NCBI GenBank assembly: GCA_041859095.1
Contig: JBHEKY010000028.1
Location: 171,039-235,038, forward strand
Direction of reading: 5' to 3'
DNA from: UBA1422 sp041859095
Lineage (GTDB): Bacteria; Bacillota; Clostridia; Peptostreptococcales; Anaerovoracaceae
Length of the DNA stretch: 64,000 bases
The position numbers were made by a program, and so were the translations under genes. Positions 8,026 to 17,001 of this stretch are shown one piece after another (position 1 is the stretch's first letter; the number at the start of each line of letters is the position of its first letter). The notes under the pieces are model-generated. The model made no database searches. It was not told the origin of the DNA and was given only the letters and a program-made list of their open reading frames with translations.

Positions 8026-9387
8026 ATGTTAAACACCTTTGACATATTAGAAACAGTTAAAATGATTCAGGAAGAAAACCTGGATATCCGAACGATTACA
8101 ATGGGAGTTTCTCTTAGGGACCTTGCATCGGATGATGTGGGAATTTTGAGCAACAAAATTTATGACAAAGTTGCCAGATATGCACAGAACCTAGTCGCAA
8201 CCGGTGAACAAATCGAACAGGAGCTTGGCATTCCAATCATCAATAAGCGGATATCAGTAACGCCCATTGCAATGATTGGGGCTACTTGCGCTGCCAAGGA
8301 TTATGTGCCACTGGCGCGTGCCTTGGATAGAGCGGCGGATGCCACCGGCGTGAACTTTATAGGTGGATATTCTGCCCTGGTCCAAAAGGGTTTTGCGTAT
8401 GGGGACGAGATTTTAATTCAATCCATTCCTGAGGCATTGGCCCTAACAAAAGCGGTCTGCTCCTCAGTGAATGTGGCATCCACCAAAGCAGGCATCAATA
8501 TGGATGCAGTAGCCTTGATGGGCAGAATTATCAAAGAGACAGCCGGAAAAACAAAGGATGATAACTCCATGGGCTGTGCAAAGTTGGTGGTATTCGCCAA
8601 CGCTGTGGACGACAATCCCTTCATGGCCGGTGCGTTTCATGGCATCGGAGAGCCGGAGTGCGTTATTAATGTGGGCGTTTCTGGTCCTGGCGTGGTCCAC
8701 AAAGCAATCCAGCGGGCAGGTCGAGATCGCCCCTTGGATGAAATAGCAGAAATCATTAAAAAAACGTCATTCAAAATCACCCGAATGGGACAATTGGTGG
8801 GAACCATGGCCTCAGAACGTTTGGGCGTACCCTTTGGCATTGTAGACTTGTCACTGGCTCCAACTCCAGCAATCGGTGATTCAGTAGCCAGGATTTTGGA
8901 AGAAATGGGCTTGGAATGCTGCGGTGCCCACGGGACTACAGCAACTCTGGCACTCCTCAATGACGCAGTCAAAAAAGGCGGCGTCATGGCATCTTCGTCT
9001 GTTGGCGGATTATCCGGAGCATTTATCCCGGTTTCCGAAGACGAGGGGATGATTGCAGCCGTTGAATGTGGTTCGCTTACCATTGATAAACTGGAAGCCA
9101 TGACCGCGGTTTGTTCGGTAGGCATCGATATGGTTGCCATTCCGGGAGACACCTCAGCGGATATTATCTCCGGAATCATCGCGGATGAAATGGCCATTGG
9201 TGTGGTCAACTCAAAAACCACAGCTGTGCGGATTATTCCCGCAGTAGGCAAAAAAGTCGGAGACCGTGTGGAATTTGGGGGGTTGTTGGGTTCGGCCCCG
9301 GTAATGCCGGTGAACACCATGTCTCCAGGAATTTTTATCGCACGCGGCGGTCGAATTCCCGCGCCCATGCATTCACTCAAGAACTAA
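8026..9387 (+). CDS. PFL family protein (UPF0210/DUF711)
   Basis: 453 residues, the normal family length. N-terminal ILETVKMIQEENLDIRTITMGVSL is diagnostic of UPF0210, and the C-terminal half is Gly/Ala-rich with several GxxG stretches (MASSSVGGLSGAFIPVSEDE). It is structurally related to pyruvate formate-lyase-like barrels, but the reaction is unknown. Pairing with the ACT protein upstream is conserved across Firmicutes and archaea and suggests an amino-acid-linked role. Confidence 0.9.
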   Translation: MLNTFDILETVKMIQEENLDIRTITMGVSLRDLASDDVGILSNKIYDKVARYAQNLVATGEQIEQELGIPIINKRISVTPIAMIGATCAAKDYVPLARALDRAADATGVNFIGGYSALVQKGFAYGDEILIQSIPEALALTKAVCSSVNVASTKAGINMDAVALMGRIIKETAGKTKDDNSMGCAKLVVFANAVDDNPFMAGAFHGIGEPECVINVGVSGPGVVHKAIQRAGRDRPLDEIAEIIKKTSFKITRMGQLVGTMASERLGVPFGIVDLSLAPTPAIGDSVARILEEMGLECCGAHGTTATLALLNDAVKKGGVMASSSVGGLSGAFIPVSEDEGMIAAVECGSLTIDKLEAMTAVCSVGIDMVAIPGDTSADIISGIIADEMAIGVVNSKTTAVRIIPAVGKKVGDRVEFGGLLGSAPVMPVNTMSPGIFIARGGRIPAPMHSLKN

Positions 9388-9403
9388 AGAAAGGGACCAA
9401 ATT

Positions 9404-9748
9404 ATGCTTAGGATTCTAAACATTACTGCACTTGCTTTTTATGCCCTTTGGGGTGTGTTTACTCTGGCAATTCGTTTGTTTGCCGATCATCCTGCCGGAT
9501 ATTCTTTAGAATTATTCACTGTAGACATGATGGTATTCTTCTGCCTTATGGCAACTTTGGGATTTGTAGCATTGATGCAACAAAAGAAGCTTGGATTATC
9601 CTTGATTATGGTGGCGACGGCGGGATTGCTGATTTTGTCTCCTTTTACTGAACAAATTCTCTTTGTGCCACTCTATGTGATCCTGGCAATCATAGCCTGG
9701 CTGATTTTCCGACAAATCGGAAAACCCATTCCCCCTATCAAGAAATAG
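9404..9748 (+). CDS. four-helix membrane protein, unknown function
   Basis: 114 residues with hydrophobic segments near 4-25, 40-60, 66-84 and 88-107, ending in a basic KPIPPIKK tail. I do not recognise a family. It is 16 bp behind the PFL gene and closes the operon before the terminator at 9811. Confidence 0.6.
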   Translation: MLRILNITALAFYALWGVFTLAIRLFADHPAGYSLELFTVDMMVFFCLMATLGFVALMQQKKLGLSLIMVATAGLLILSPFTEQILFVPLYVILAIIAWLIFRQIGKPIPPIKK

Positions 9749-9810
9749 ACTTGCCACGAACCTCTGCATCAAAATAGAAGCGGCACCAAACAAATCTATT
9801 AGATACATAG

Positions 9811-9846
9811 AAAGCCCCATGGAAAAGCATTTCATGGGGCCTTTTT
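9811..9846. terminator. bidirectional terminator between convergent genes
   Basis: GCCCCATG (9814-9821) pairs with CATGGGGC (9833-9840), flanked by AAA and a run of T (9842-9846). It ends the 6211-9748 operon and, read backward, the VOC transcript. Confidence 0.8.
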
Positions 9847-9857
9847 TAAAATATCGA

Positions 9858-10748
9858 TTATTTTATGTCGCCTTGGCGTGCGGCTTCAATGGCTTTCATG
9901 TCAATTTTTTTCATTGGCAGGAATGCCTCCAGAACCCGGCGTGCTTCTGCTCTCGTGCCATGGAATAAAATGTCATCTAAAAGGGTTGGCGTGATTTGCC
10001 AGGAAACGCCGAATTTGTCTTTCAGCCAGCCGCATTGCTCGGCATCGGGAACCGCCGACAAGGCATTCCAATAATAGTCGATTTCTTCCTGGGTGTCACA
10101 ATAGACCATTAAGGAAAATGCCTCATTGAAGCTAAAGTCCGCTGGATAACCATTGTCCATGGCAACAAAGTTCGTTTCGTTAAGGGTGAAGCTGGCATAG
10201 TTTATCTTGGCTTCTGGTAGATCGGATTCCCCTTGCTGGTAATGACTGATGAGGTTTACGGTTCCTCCTTTGAAGACACTGGTGTAAAACGACATCGCTT
10301 CCTCGGTTTTGCCACAAACACTTCCACTGAAAAGTAGGCTAGGGGTGATTTTCTGGGAAATCTTCTCTTCCGTTGAGAGGATTAACTGCCAAGACAGCCC
10401 ATAACGGTCTTGGGTCCATGCATAGCGTTTGCTGAAAGGGTATTCCCCCAAGGGCATCAAATCAGAACCGCCCTGTGAAAGCGCTGCATATTTAAGCTCG
10501 ACTTCCTCCGCGGTGCTGCAGGCAACCATCAAAGAGATGGATGGGTTCAAACTGAAAAAAGGTCCTCCGCTAATCGCATTGAACAACTGGCCTTCCAGCT
10601 GGAAGCTGAGCATCTCGGCATCTCCTGATGGTGTCCCTTCTAGCACGGTCACATCCAGGACTTTTGCATCATCAAATATGCCTACATAAAATTGAACGGC
10701 TTCTTTCGCATCGTTGTCATACCATAAATTTGGTACAATTCTCTCCAT
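9858..10748 (-). CDS. two-domain VOC (PhnB-like glyoxalase fold) protein
   Basis: 296 residues from the ATG at 10748, which has AAGGAG 6 nt upstream. A longer reading to 10802 would overlap mtbB and has no ribosome site. Two VOC modules follow each other: VPNLWYDNDAKEAVQFYVGIF and PSLLFSGSVCGKTEEAMSFY…, each ending in a WQITPTLL/WQLILST-type strand. This is the '3-demethylubiquinone-9 3-methyltransferase-like' branch of PhnB proteins, whose substrate is usually unknown. The start is 14 bp from the mtbB amber stop, and its ribosome site overlaps the tandem stop codons, so it is very likely co-transcribed with mtbB. Confidence 0.85.
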   Translation of the reverse strand: MERIVPNLWYDNDAKEAVQFYVGIFDDAKVLDVTVLEGTPSGDAEMLSFQLEGQLFNAISGGPFFSLNPSISLMVACSTAEEVELKYAALSQGGSDLMPLGEYPFSKRYAWTQDRYGLSWQLILSTEEKISQKITPSLLFSGSVCGKTEEAMSFYTSVFKGGTVNLISHYQQGESDLPEAKINYASFTLNETNFVAMDNGYPADFSFNEAFSLMVYCDTQEEIDYYWNALSAVPDAEQCGWLKDKFGVSWQITPTLLDDILFHGTRAEARRVLEAFLPMKKIDMKAIEAARQGDIK

Positions 10749-10762
10749 GGCAAACTCCTTCA

Positions 10763-12148
10763 CTATTTTAAAGTTGTTTTTGTTTTGAATTTTTCTACAC
10801 AATTGATTTGCAGGTCTAATAATTTTGAAAGTCTAACTTTAGCTTCTATACCCCGAGATGCGGCACCATAACCCATAAATACTGTTCCTATATCCAATTC
10901 TTCCCGAAGTTCCCGCATAATGACTTCGTCGCTCAAATCGGGGACTGAAATGCCAAGCTTCTCGGCAACATATTCTTTTGCTTGAGGCAGTCGCATGCTT
11001 TTGGCTAGTTGCACCCTGGCAACCAAGTCTCCTGCAGTGCGGATTCCACCCATTCCTGACGCTTGACTGTGTACGATGGCCATTCCGGAAGGATCTCCGT
11101 AGCCCACCTACAATCCATCTAGCTTTCCAATTTCCGCCATGGCGGTCGAAGCCCTAGATACGCAGTCGATGGGTGGAGTGATTTGCATCGGCACGCCGCC
11201 GACCCCCATCCCTACATTGGCATGAACCGGAATCGGAGAGACTTCTGCTGCATATTTGCACATGGTCACTGCCCGTGCAATGTTCCAGGGAAAACTCCGG
11301 TTGGAGTTGGTGTTGACCACTACACCGGCCACATTGACCCCGGCTTCTGCCAAGACTTTGCATTGTTCGTGGGGATACATCCCGGCAAGCCGCTTCCCTT
11401 TATATTTAAGGGAACCATGAAAGCCCAGCACAAATTCTCCGGACATGCCAACCACAATATTCATGTTGGGGTAAAGTGCCCGAAGCTTTTCTATGGCATT
11501 CAGGCAGGCAAAAAATTCACCATCACCACCGGCAGCGGTGGTATCAAAATTTAGCCCATCAGCGCCTGCATCATTCATGGCTTTGCCCAGGAGTAAGATG
11601 TCCTTCTCCAGCATAGCCGCAGATTCTTCCTGGGAAGCCAGTGCTTCTTTGATTCGTCCTTGAGGCATGATTTCGGAGGGGTTTTCGCAAGGCCCGTCAG
11701 GCTTGGTATAAAGGGGCATGTTGGGCATAAACCCATATAATAGTGCGGGGATTGTGGTCAAGAGACTTTCTGCTACAGCATATTGTTCTTCCGGCAGGAT
11801 GGTTTTGACCGTTTTGGCGCTATAGTGTACATAAGCCATTTCAAGGGTGTCCGCCATCAGGGCACGTTCATAAATCTGCAAAATCTGAGGCATGGCGATG
11901 GGGATTCCCAAACGCGTAAACTTCAGGGGCTGGGAATCGTAGGTTAGCACCAACTCATTTCCTGGTTTCACACTAACGAACTTACGGGGATTACAGATGA
12001 TGTCCATCAACTGGGCGATTTCATCCGATGTTAAGGGCGGACATTTGGCACGGCTTACGGCATCGCGGATACCTTGTTCGATTTCCTCAAGGACTTGTGC
12101 TTCGGTCATGGAAATCAATGAACCGTCGCCCATTCTGGTGGCAATCAT
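10763..12148 (-). CDS. mtbB: dimethylamine:corrinoid methyltransferase MtbB with in-frame UAG (pyrrolysine)
   Basis: 461 codons, read through one UAG at codon 347 (11108-11110). The enzyme moves a methyl group from dimethylamine to a corrinoid protein. The N-terminal part starts TRMGDGSLISMTEAQ, and the middle carries GADGLNFDTTAAGGDGEFF and NVGMGVGGVPMQITPPIDC. The amber codon follows KLDGL and is followed by VGYGDPSGMAIVHSQASGM…LREELDIGT. Both flanks match methanogen MtbB on either side of its pyrrolysine (residue 356 there), so this is one gene and not two ORFs. Start ATG at 12148 with AAGGAGG 5 nt upstream. The gene ends in tandem stops TAG-TGA (10765-10760). No cognate corrinoid protein (mtbC), mtbA or pyl genes are in the window. 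Confidence 0.93.
11108..11110 (-). other. in-frame UAG codon, predicted pyrrolysine insertion site
   Basis: Codon 347 of mtbB reads TAG and is followed by GTG. Homology continues without shift on both sides and the position matches the catalytic pyrrolysine of MtbB. Decoding needs pylT/pylS and pylBCD elsewhere in the genome. Confidence 0.9.
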
Positions 12149-12323
12149 AAGGGCCTCCTTTGGCTTGTCCGAGTGATATCTGATATAGATTTCGATTACT
12201 TACTGATACTTCCTATTATCTACGATGATACCCCTGAACGACCTGTTTCGCAATGTGTTTCCGACCAATTAAATTTGATTGTTTTTGTTGAAAAATACAA
12301 GTAAAATAGTGGCATATCATGGG

Positions 12324-12351
12324 TTGTTATTTTAATGCTATATGTTATAAT
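12324..12351 (+). promoter_or_regulatory. sigma-A type promoter for the nitroreductase gene
   Basis: TTGTTA (12324-12329), 16-bp spacer, TATAAT (12346-12351), 30 bp before the start codon at 12381. Confidence 0.6.
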
Positions 12352-12380
12352 GCTGTGATGAAGAGGAAGGAGGCATAGTG

Positions 12381-12992
12381 ATGAAGAATCGTATGGATTT
12401 GACCGAGGTGATGAAGAATCGAAGGTCAATTAGAAAGCTCACAAAAATTCTAGATTTTGACGATCGCATGCTAGAAGGCATTCTCAAAGAGGCCATGTTA
12501 GTCCCTTCAGCGTTTAACATGCAAAGCTATCGCATCGTTGCGCTAAGTGGGGAGGGGCATGACAGGTTATGGGGCATTGTGGAGGCTTCCCTGTTGGCCA
12601 AACTCGGCGAGGAGAGATTCGCCTCAACCAAAACACCCGAAAAAATCAGCGGATTTCGTGGCGGAAACGGAACCCTTCTTTTCTTTGAGGACCTGGCGGT
12701 TGTCGAAGAGAAGGGCGAAATCGCCAAATCCTACAAAGATACTTTCCCTGACTGGTCCGAGCAGGGTAGCGGTATCATTCAGTATGCAGTTTGGTTGCTA
12801 CTGACGGAACAAGGAATCAGCGCATCTCTTCAGCATTATCACAAATTGATCGAAGACAAAGTGAGAGAAGAATGGCACATTCCACCGACCTGGAAACTCA
12901 TCAGCCAAATGCCTTATGGCAAAGCGGAAGAAACACCGGGTGTCAGGGAATTCATACCCTTTGAGGAAATGGCCAAGTTCTACTACGAGTAA
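12381..12992 (+). CDS. nitroreductase family protein
   Basis: 203 residues. The start of the fold is clear: VMKNRRSIRKLTKILDFDD…ILKEAMLVPSAFNMQSYRIVAL is the FMN-binding RRSxR / PSxxNxQ pattern. The C-terminal GKAEETPGVREFIPFEEM fits the DrgA/YdfN-like branch (oxidoreductases using NAD(P)H and FMN on nitro compounds or quinones). The ATG at 12381 is favoured over the GTG one codon earlier: AGGAAGGAGG (12364-12373) gives 7-nt spacing. Divergent from mtbB, sharing a ~230-bp promoter region. Confidence 0.85.
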   Translation: MKNRMDLTEVMKNRRSIRKLTKILDFDDRMLEGILKEAMLVPSAFNMQSYRIVALSGEGHDRLWGIVEASLLAKLGEERFASTKTPEKISGFRGGNGTLLFFEDLAVVEEKGEIAKSYKDTFPDWSEQGSGIIQYAVWLLLTEQGISASLQHYHKLIEDKVREEWHIPPTWKLISQMPYGKAEETPGVREFIPFEEMAKFYYE

Positions 12993-13038
12993 GAGAATCT
13001 AAAGACACAGGGGACATAGTCGGGGAGGTACTAAATAA

Positions 13039-15225
13039 ATGAACAGGAGCAAAAACATGATCCAATTAAAAGTTGCACATACCCCAGGGGTAGAAGAGTA
13101 TTTTACGAAAAAAAGGGAAAGGGTGCTGATCGGGCAGACAGATTATACAGATATTGCCGCAGCCGTCCTGACGGACCAAGACTTGGATATCATCGAAGAA
13201 ATCCATCAGACCATGTTCGGCATCCCCATTTTTGTGTTTTCCGAAACCAGTGAATATGCTTATCCCGAGCTACGGGACAAGGTTTATCGATGGATTTATC
13301 TGAAGGGATATGACAAAGGAATCTTGGACATCGAAATTGATAACGCAGCGGAGCAATACGAACTTCGAACGTTGCCTCCCTTTTTTGAGGCTCTTAACGA
13401 ATACGTAGCGCTGAAGAATCAACCCTTCAATTGCCCGGGTCATCAAAGTGGCAAGTACTTCAAAAAACACCCAGCCGGCCGCTACATGTTTGACTTTTAC
13501 GGCGAAAACATTTTTACATCCGACCTTTGCAATGCTGACGTAGAGTTGGGAGACCTGCTAATCCATCAGGGCCCGGCCCAGGAAGCCCTCAAAAACGCAT
13601 CCAAAGTGTTCAACTCTGACAGCACTTATTTTGTCATGAATGGCACTAGCACCTCCAACCTGGTGGTTGGAACCGCACTGGTAACCCCGGGCGACTTGGT
13701 GCTCTTTGACCGAAACAACCATAAATCCATCTACGATTCCACATTGATCCAGGCAGGCGGCAAAGCCGTTTATCTAGAAACCTCCAGAAACCCCTGCGGT
13801 TTCATTGGTGGCATCGCGGATCATTGTTTGGATGAAGCATACATCAGGCAGCAGATTGCCAAAGTAGCTCCTGAGAGGGCCAATGATGAACGGCCTTTTA
13901 GAATGGCAGCCATTCAGTTGGGCACCTATGACGGTACCATCAGCAATGCTCGCAAAATCGTAGACCGTATCGGTCATCTTTGCGACTATATTTTGTTTGA
14001 CTCAGCGTGGGTGGGTTATGAGCAATTTATTCCGATGATGAAAGACTGCTCACCATTGCTTCTGGACCTGAACGAAAACGACCCTGGTATTTTTGTGACC
14101 CAATCGGTTCACAAGCAGCAGGCAGGATTTTCCCAGGCGTCCTACATCCACAAAAAAGATAAGCACATCATGGGGCAGAAACGTTATCTGGATGACAAAC
14201 GGTTTAACAATTCCTACCGCTGCCATGCCAGTACCAGCCCATTTTATCCCTTGTTTGTTTCCCTGGACGTCAATGCTAGAATGCAGGATGGCCCTGCAGG
14301 CAGAAGACTTTGGGACGACTGCGTCAAGCTGGGCATCGAAGCCCGGAAGGCGATTTTCCGAAACTGCAGTATGCTGAAACCCTTTGTCCCACCTATGGTC
14401 AATGGCAAATGGTGGGAAGAATGCGATACCGCAACCATTGCGGCGGACATTAGTTTCTTTGAATTTGTACCCGGCGAAAAGTGGCATTCCTTCTGGGGTT
14501 ACGGTGATAAACAATATTTCGTGGACCCCAACAAGCTAATGCTCACCACTCCTGGTATTGACATCGAAACCGGAGAATATGAGGAGTTTGGCGTACCCGC
14601 CACCATTTTGGCCAACTTCCTGCGGGATAACCGAATCATTCCAGAAAAAAATGACTTTAACTCGATTTTGTTTCTCATGACCCCGGCCGAAAGCAAATCC
14701 AAAATGGATCTTTTGGTCGCTAAGCTTACTCAATTCGAAAAGGCAATCGAAAACAATGACCCTGTCAACAGAGTTTTGCCATATCTATACAGCAAAAATC
14801 AGGACAGATATCGAGGCATGGGGATTCGAGAGCTTTGTCAGGAAATGCACGATTTCTACAAAGGCCATGACGTAAAAACGCTGCAGAAGAAGCTTTTCAT
14901 GGAAGAATTTTTCCCGGAACCAGCAATTTCTGCATATGATGCGTATAACGAATTGATGAGAAACAACGCCAAATTGGTGAAGGTCTCTGATATAAACGGT
15001 GAAATTGCATTGGAAGGCGCACTGCCGTATCCGCCGGGCATCTACTGCGTCGCCCCCGGCGAACGTTGGAACGAGACTGTCCAAAAGTACTTCTTGATTC
15101 TCGAAGAAGGCATCAACCGGTTCCCGGGCTTCGCGCCAGAAATCCACGGTGTCTATCTTGAGGAAGAAAACGGACTGACCACCGCATTTGGGTATGTGCT
15201 GGACAACATGGATGACATGCGATAG
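13039..15225 (+). CDS. speF: ornithine decarboxylase, PLP-dependent (SpeC/SpeF type)
   Basis: 728 residues, full length for the fold-type I bacterial Orn/Lys/Arg decarboxylases. The N-terminal wing domain runs to about residue 105. The PLP domain has FDRNNHKS, FDSAWVGYEQF and Schiff-base lysine K359 in SVHKQQAGFSQ, and the C-terminal domain follows from about 560. The stretch IQLGTYDGTISNAR and the K359 motif match the enterobacterial SpeC/SpeF branch rather than the lysine or arginine enzymes. It makes putrescine and CO2 from ornithine, either for polyamines or acid resistance. No ornithine antiporter (potE) is adjacent, so a biosynthetic role is as likely as a degradative one. Ribosome site GGGGAGG upstream. 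Confidence 0.92.
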   Translation: MNRSKNMIQLKVAHTPGVEEYFTKKRERVLIGQTDYTDIAAAVLTDQDLDIIEEIHQTMFGIPIFVFSETSEYAYPELRDKVYRWIYLKGYDKGILDIEIDNAAEQYELRTLPPFFEALNEYVALKNQPFNCPGHQSGKYFKKHPAGRYMFDFYGENIFTSDLCNADVELGDLLIHQGPAQEALKNASKVFNSDSTYFVMNGTSTSNLVVGTALVTPGDLVLFDRNNHKSIYDSTLIQAGGKAVYLETSRNPCGFIGGIADHCLDEAYIRQQIAKVAPERANDERPFRMAAIQLGTYDGTISNARKIVDRIGHLCDYILFDSAWVGYEQFIPMMKDCSPLLLDLNENDPGIFVTQSVHKQQAGFSQASYIHKKDKHIMGQKRYLDDKRFNNSYRCHASTSPFYPLFVSLDVNARMQDGPAGRRLWDDCVKLGIEARKAIFRNCSMLKPFVPPMVNGKWWEECDTATIAADISFFEFVPGEKWHSFWGYGDKQYFVDPNKLMLTTPGIDIETGEYEEFGVPATILANFLRDNRIIPEKNDFNSILFLMTPAESKSKMDLLVAKLTQFEKAIENNDPVNRVLPYLYSKNQDRYRGMGIRELCQEMHDFYKGHDVKTLQKKLFMEEFFPEPAISAYDAYNELMRNNAKLVKVSDINGEIALEGALPYPPGIYCVAPGERWNETVQKYFLILEEGINRFPGFAPEIHGVYLEEENGLTTAFGYVLDNMDDMR

Positions 15226-15276
15226 TATAGAACAGATGAGGTACCTTAAGAAAAGATTGCAATTCGAAGGAGCAGC

Positions 15277-15822
15277 ATGATGATGAACTGTGTCGTTATA
15301 TATGAATCGAAATATGGCACCACCAAGAAGTACGCTGAGTGGATTGCTGAAGACCTGGACGCCCAACTATTTGAGCGGAAAGCCATCTCTGCCGATGCCT
15401 TAGCTGGCTACGATTTGATCGTTTATGGCGGTGGACTTTATGCAGGCGGCGTTAGCGGTCTTTCCTTTATCAAAAATAATTATAATAGAATTAAGGATAA
15501 AAGGGTCCTCCTGTTCACTTGTGGATTGGGGGATCCGGCTGTCCCTGAAAATGTCAACAACATCCGAGAAGGTCTGGACAAATTCATGACACCAGAGATG
15601 CGGGAAAAAGTGGAAGTGTTCTACTTGCGAGGTGGTATGGACTACAGCAAACTCAGTTTCGTCCATAAGTCGCTCATGTCTATGGTTCAAAAAACGGTTG
15701 CCAAAAAAGATCCGGCTACCCGGAACCCGGAAGAAGTCGCCATGCTTGATACGTTCGGCAAGGTGGTGGATTTCACTGATCGCGCTACCATCAAACCTTT
15801 GGTTAATAGCGTACTACTTTAA
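15277..15822 (+). CDS. flavodoxin-like protein (protoporphyrinogen oxidase HemG-type)
   Basis: 181 residues. VIYESKYGTTKKYAEWIAEDL is the FMN-phosphate-binding loop of flavodoxins, followed by YDLIVYGGGLYAGGVSG. The family includes menaquinone-linked protoporphyrinogen dehydrogenase HemG and general flavodoxin-domain proteins. Without neighbouring haem genes the second reading is safer: a small FMN electron carrier. Start ATG with GAAGGAG. Confidence 0.82.
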   Translation: MMMNCVVIYESKYGTTKKYAEWIAEDLDAQLFERKAISADALAGYDLIVYGGGLYAGGVSGLSFIKNNYNRIKDKRVLLFTCGLGDPAVPENVNNIREGLDKFMTPEMREKVEVFYLRGGMDYSKLSFVHKSLMSMVQKTVAKKDPATRNPEEVAMLDTFGKVVDFTDRATIKPLVNSVLL

Positions 15823-15845
15823 TCATTACAAACAAGGGAGGCATC

Positions 15846-16832
15846 ATGGGCAATCCAACAGGTGAATCTGTTCGCTACAACACAAAAGGCAACACAAAAA
15901 CATATGTTATCGGCGTCATCGGCGCCATCTTTTGGGGCATTTCTTTTTTGGGCACTAAGGTGTCTATGTCCTATTTAGAACCGGCAGGTTTGATGGCCGC
16001 CAGAATGGTGGTGGCCGTCTTTTTTATGGGATTAATGATACTCTTTGGTTTATCAAAAGTCCGGTATACCAAAAAATACCTATGGACAATGATTATTCTG
16101 GCCTTACTGCAACCGTGTTTCTATGGGCTTTTGGAAGCCATGGGGGTTCGGTTGACGACTGCGTCTGAATCGGCTATTTTGCTGGCTTTTCTACCCCTTG
16201 TGACGACCATGCTTGCGGCTATCTTTCTCAAAGAGAAGATTACTCGTGTTCAGTGGGGATTTATCGCTATGTCGTTTCTGGGCGTTGTGGTTACCGTAGT
16301 TTTCGCGGAAGATTTTTCAATGGGTGGAAAGCTTTTGGGTTATGGATTCCTGATGCTAGCCGTATTGTCCGGTGCGCTATACAGTATCTTCGCCCGCCAG
16401 GTTTCGGAAACCTACACACCTTTTGAAGTGACCTTTGTCATGAGTGTGGTTGGCCTTGTCTTCTTTAATATAGTGAATATCTTTCAAGGCAATGGACTTG
16501 AATCGTATCAGATCATATTTGCGCATCCCAAACTTATAGCCATTGTTGTCTTTCTCGGTTTGGTATGCTCTGTCATTAGCTTCCTGGCATTCAATTATTT
16601 GATTTCCAGGATCCCGGCTTACAAAGCCGCGGTGCTAACCATCAGTGTTTTGACGGTGACCGGAGTTGTTGCAGGTATTGTGATTCTTGGTGAACCGGCG
16701 ACCTGGTACAAAATCGTGGGTATGGTAATCATCGTAGCAGGTGTTATCGGCACAGGTTTGGGAGGCGCAAATAGTCCTGACACGGCTGGTCGTAACGAGA
16801 TAGGAGATGCTTCTGGCATGAAGGGCGCTTAA
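15846..16832 (+). CDS. EamA/DMT-superfamily transporter
   Basis: 328 residues with ten hydrophobic helices in two five-helix halves, each an EamA domain. The first starts VIGAIFWGISFLGTKVSM, and the second starts near GYGFLMLAVLSGALYSIFARQ. Members export amino acids or other metabolites or import nucleotide sugars; the substrate is not readable. Start ATG after GGGAGG; 23 bp behind the flavodoxin gene, so possibly co-transcribed. Confidence 0.88.
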   Translation: MGNPTGESVRYNTKGNTKTYVIGVIGAIFWGISFLGTKVSMSYLEPAGLMAARMVVAVFFMGLMILFGLSKVRYTKKYLWTMIILALLQPCFYGLLEAMGVRLTTASESAILLAFLPLVTTMLAAIFLKEKITRVQWGFIAMSFLGVVVTVVFAEDFSMGGKLLGYGFLMLAVLSGALYSIFARQVSETYTPFEVTFVMSVVGLVFFNIVNIFQGNGLESYQIIFAHPKLIAIVVFLGLVCSVISFLAFNYLISRIPAYKAAVLTISVLTVTGVVAGIVILGEPATWYKIVGMVIIVAGVIGTGLGGANSPDTAGRNEIGDASGMKGA

Positions 16833-16869
16833 CTTGTAAGGGTTTTTCAACGATATGAAATGGATTATC

Positions 16870-16895
16870 AAACTGGCTGTAACAGGCCGGTTTTT
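16870..16895 (+). terminator. rho-independent terminator
   Basis: AAACTGGC (16870-16877) pairs with GCCGGTTT (16886-16893), with one G-T pair, then a T-run. Confidence 0.75.
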
Positions 16896-16932
16896 GTTTT
16901 ATAAAAAGTTATCTTTTTTTAAAAAATATACC

Positions 16933-16971
16933 TTGACAGGCGAAGTAACATGAATTAGTATGTACTCATAC
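16933..16971 (+). promoter_or_regulatory. promoter with overlapping palindrome (candidate PadR operator)
   Basis: TTGACA (16933-16938), exactly 17 bp, TAGTAT (16956-16961). The palindrome GTATG-TACT-CATAC (16958-16971) covers the -10, where a bound PadR dimer would block transcription. The gene that follows encodes a PadR protein, which fits autoregulation. Confidence 0.72.
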
Positions 16972-17001
16972 AGAGGTAGTAACTACTGAAAGGAGTCCCA
17001 C

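Noticed and set aside
8637..9380. 247-residue antisense frame inside the PFL gene
   Set aside because: Low-complexity Ser/Pro/Ile-rich translation typical of an antisense shadow of a Gly/Ala-rich gene.
10763..11107. Separate 114-residue protein starting at GTG (11107)
   Set aside because: It is the C-terminal part of MtbB beyond the pyrrolysine codon; the GTG directly follows the TAG and has no ribosome site.
12149..12377. Sigma-54 promoter for mtbB
   Set aside because: A GG…GC pair is present on the minus strand but the spacing is 9 or 13 nt instead of the required 10.
14050..15366. Long antisense frames over the ornithine decarboxylase gene
   Set aside because: The plus-strand frame matches SpeC/SpeF over its whole length; the antisense ones match nothing.
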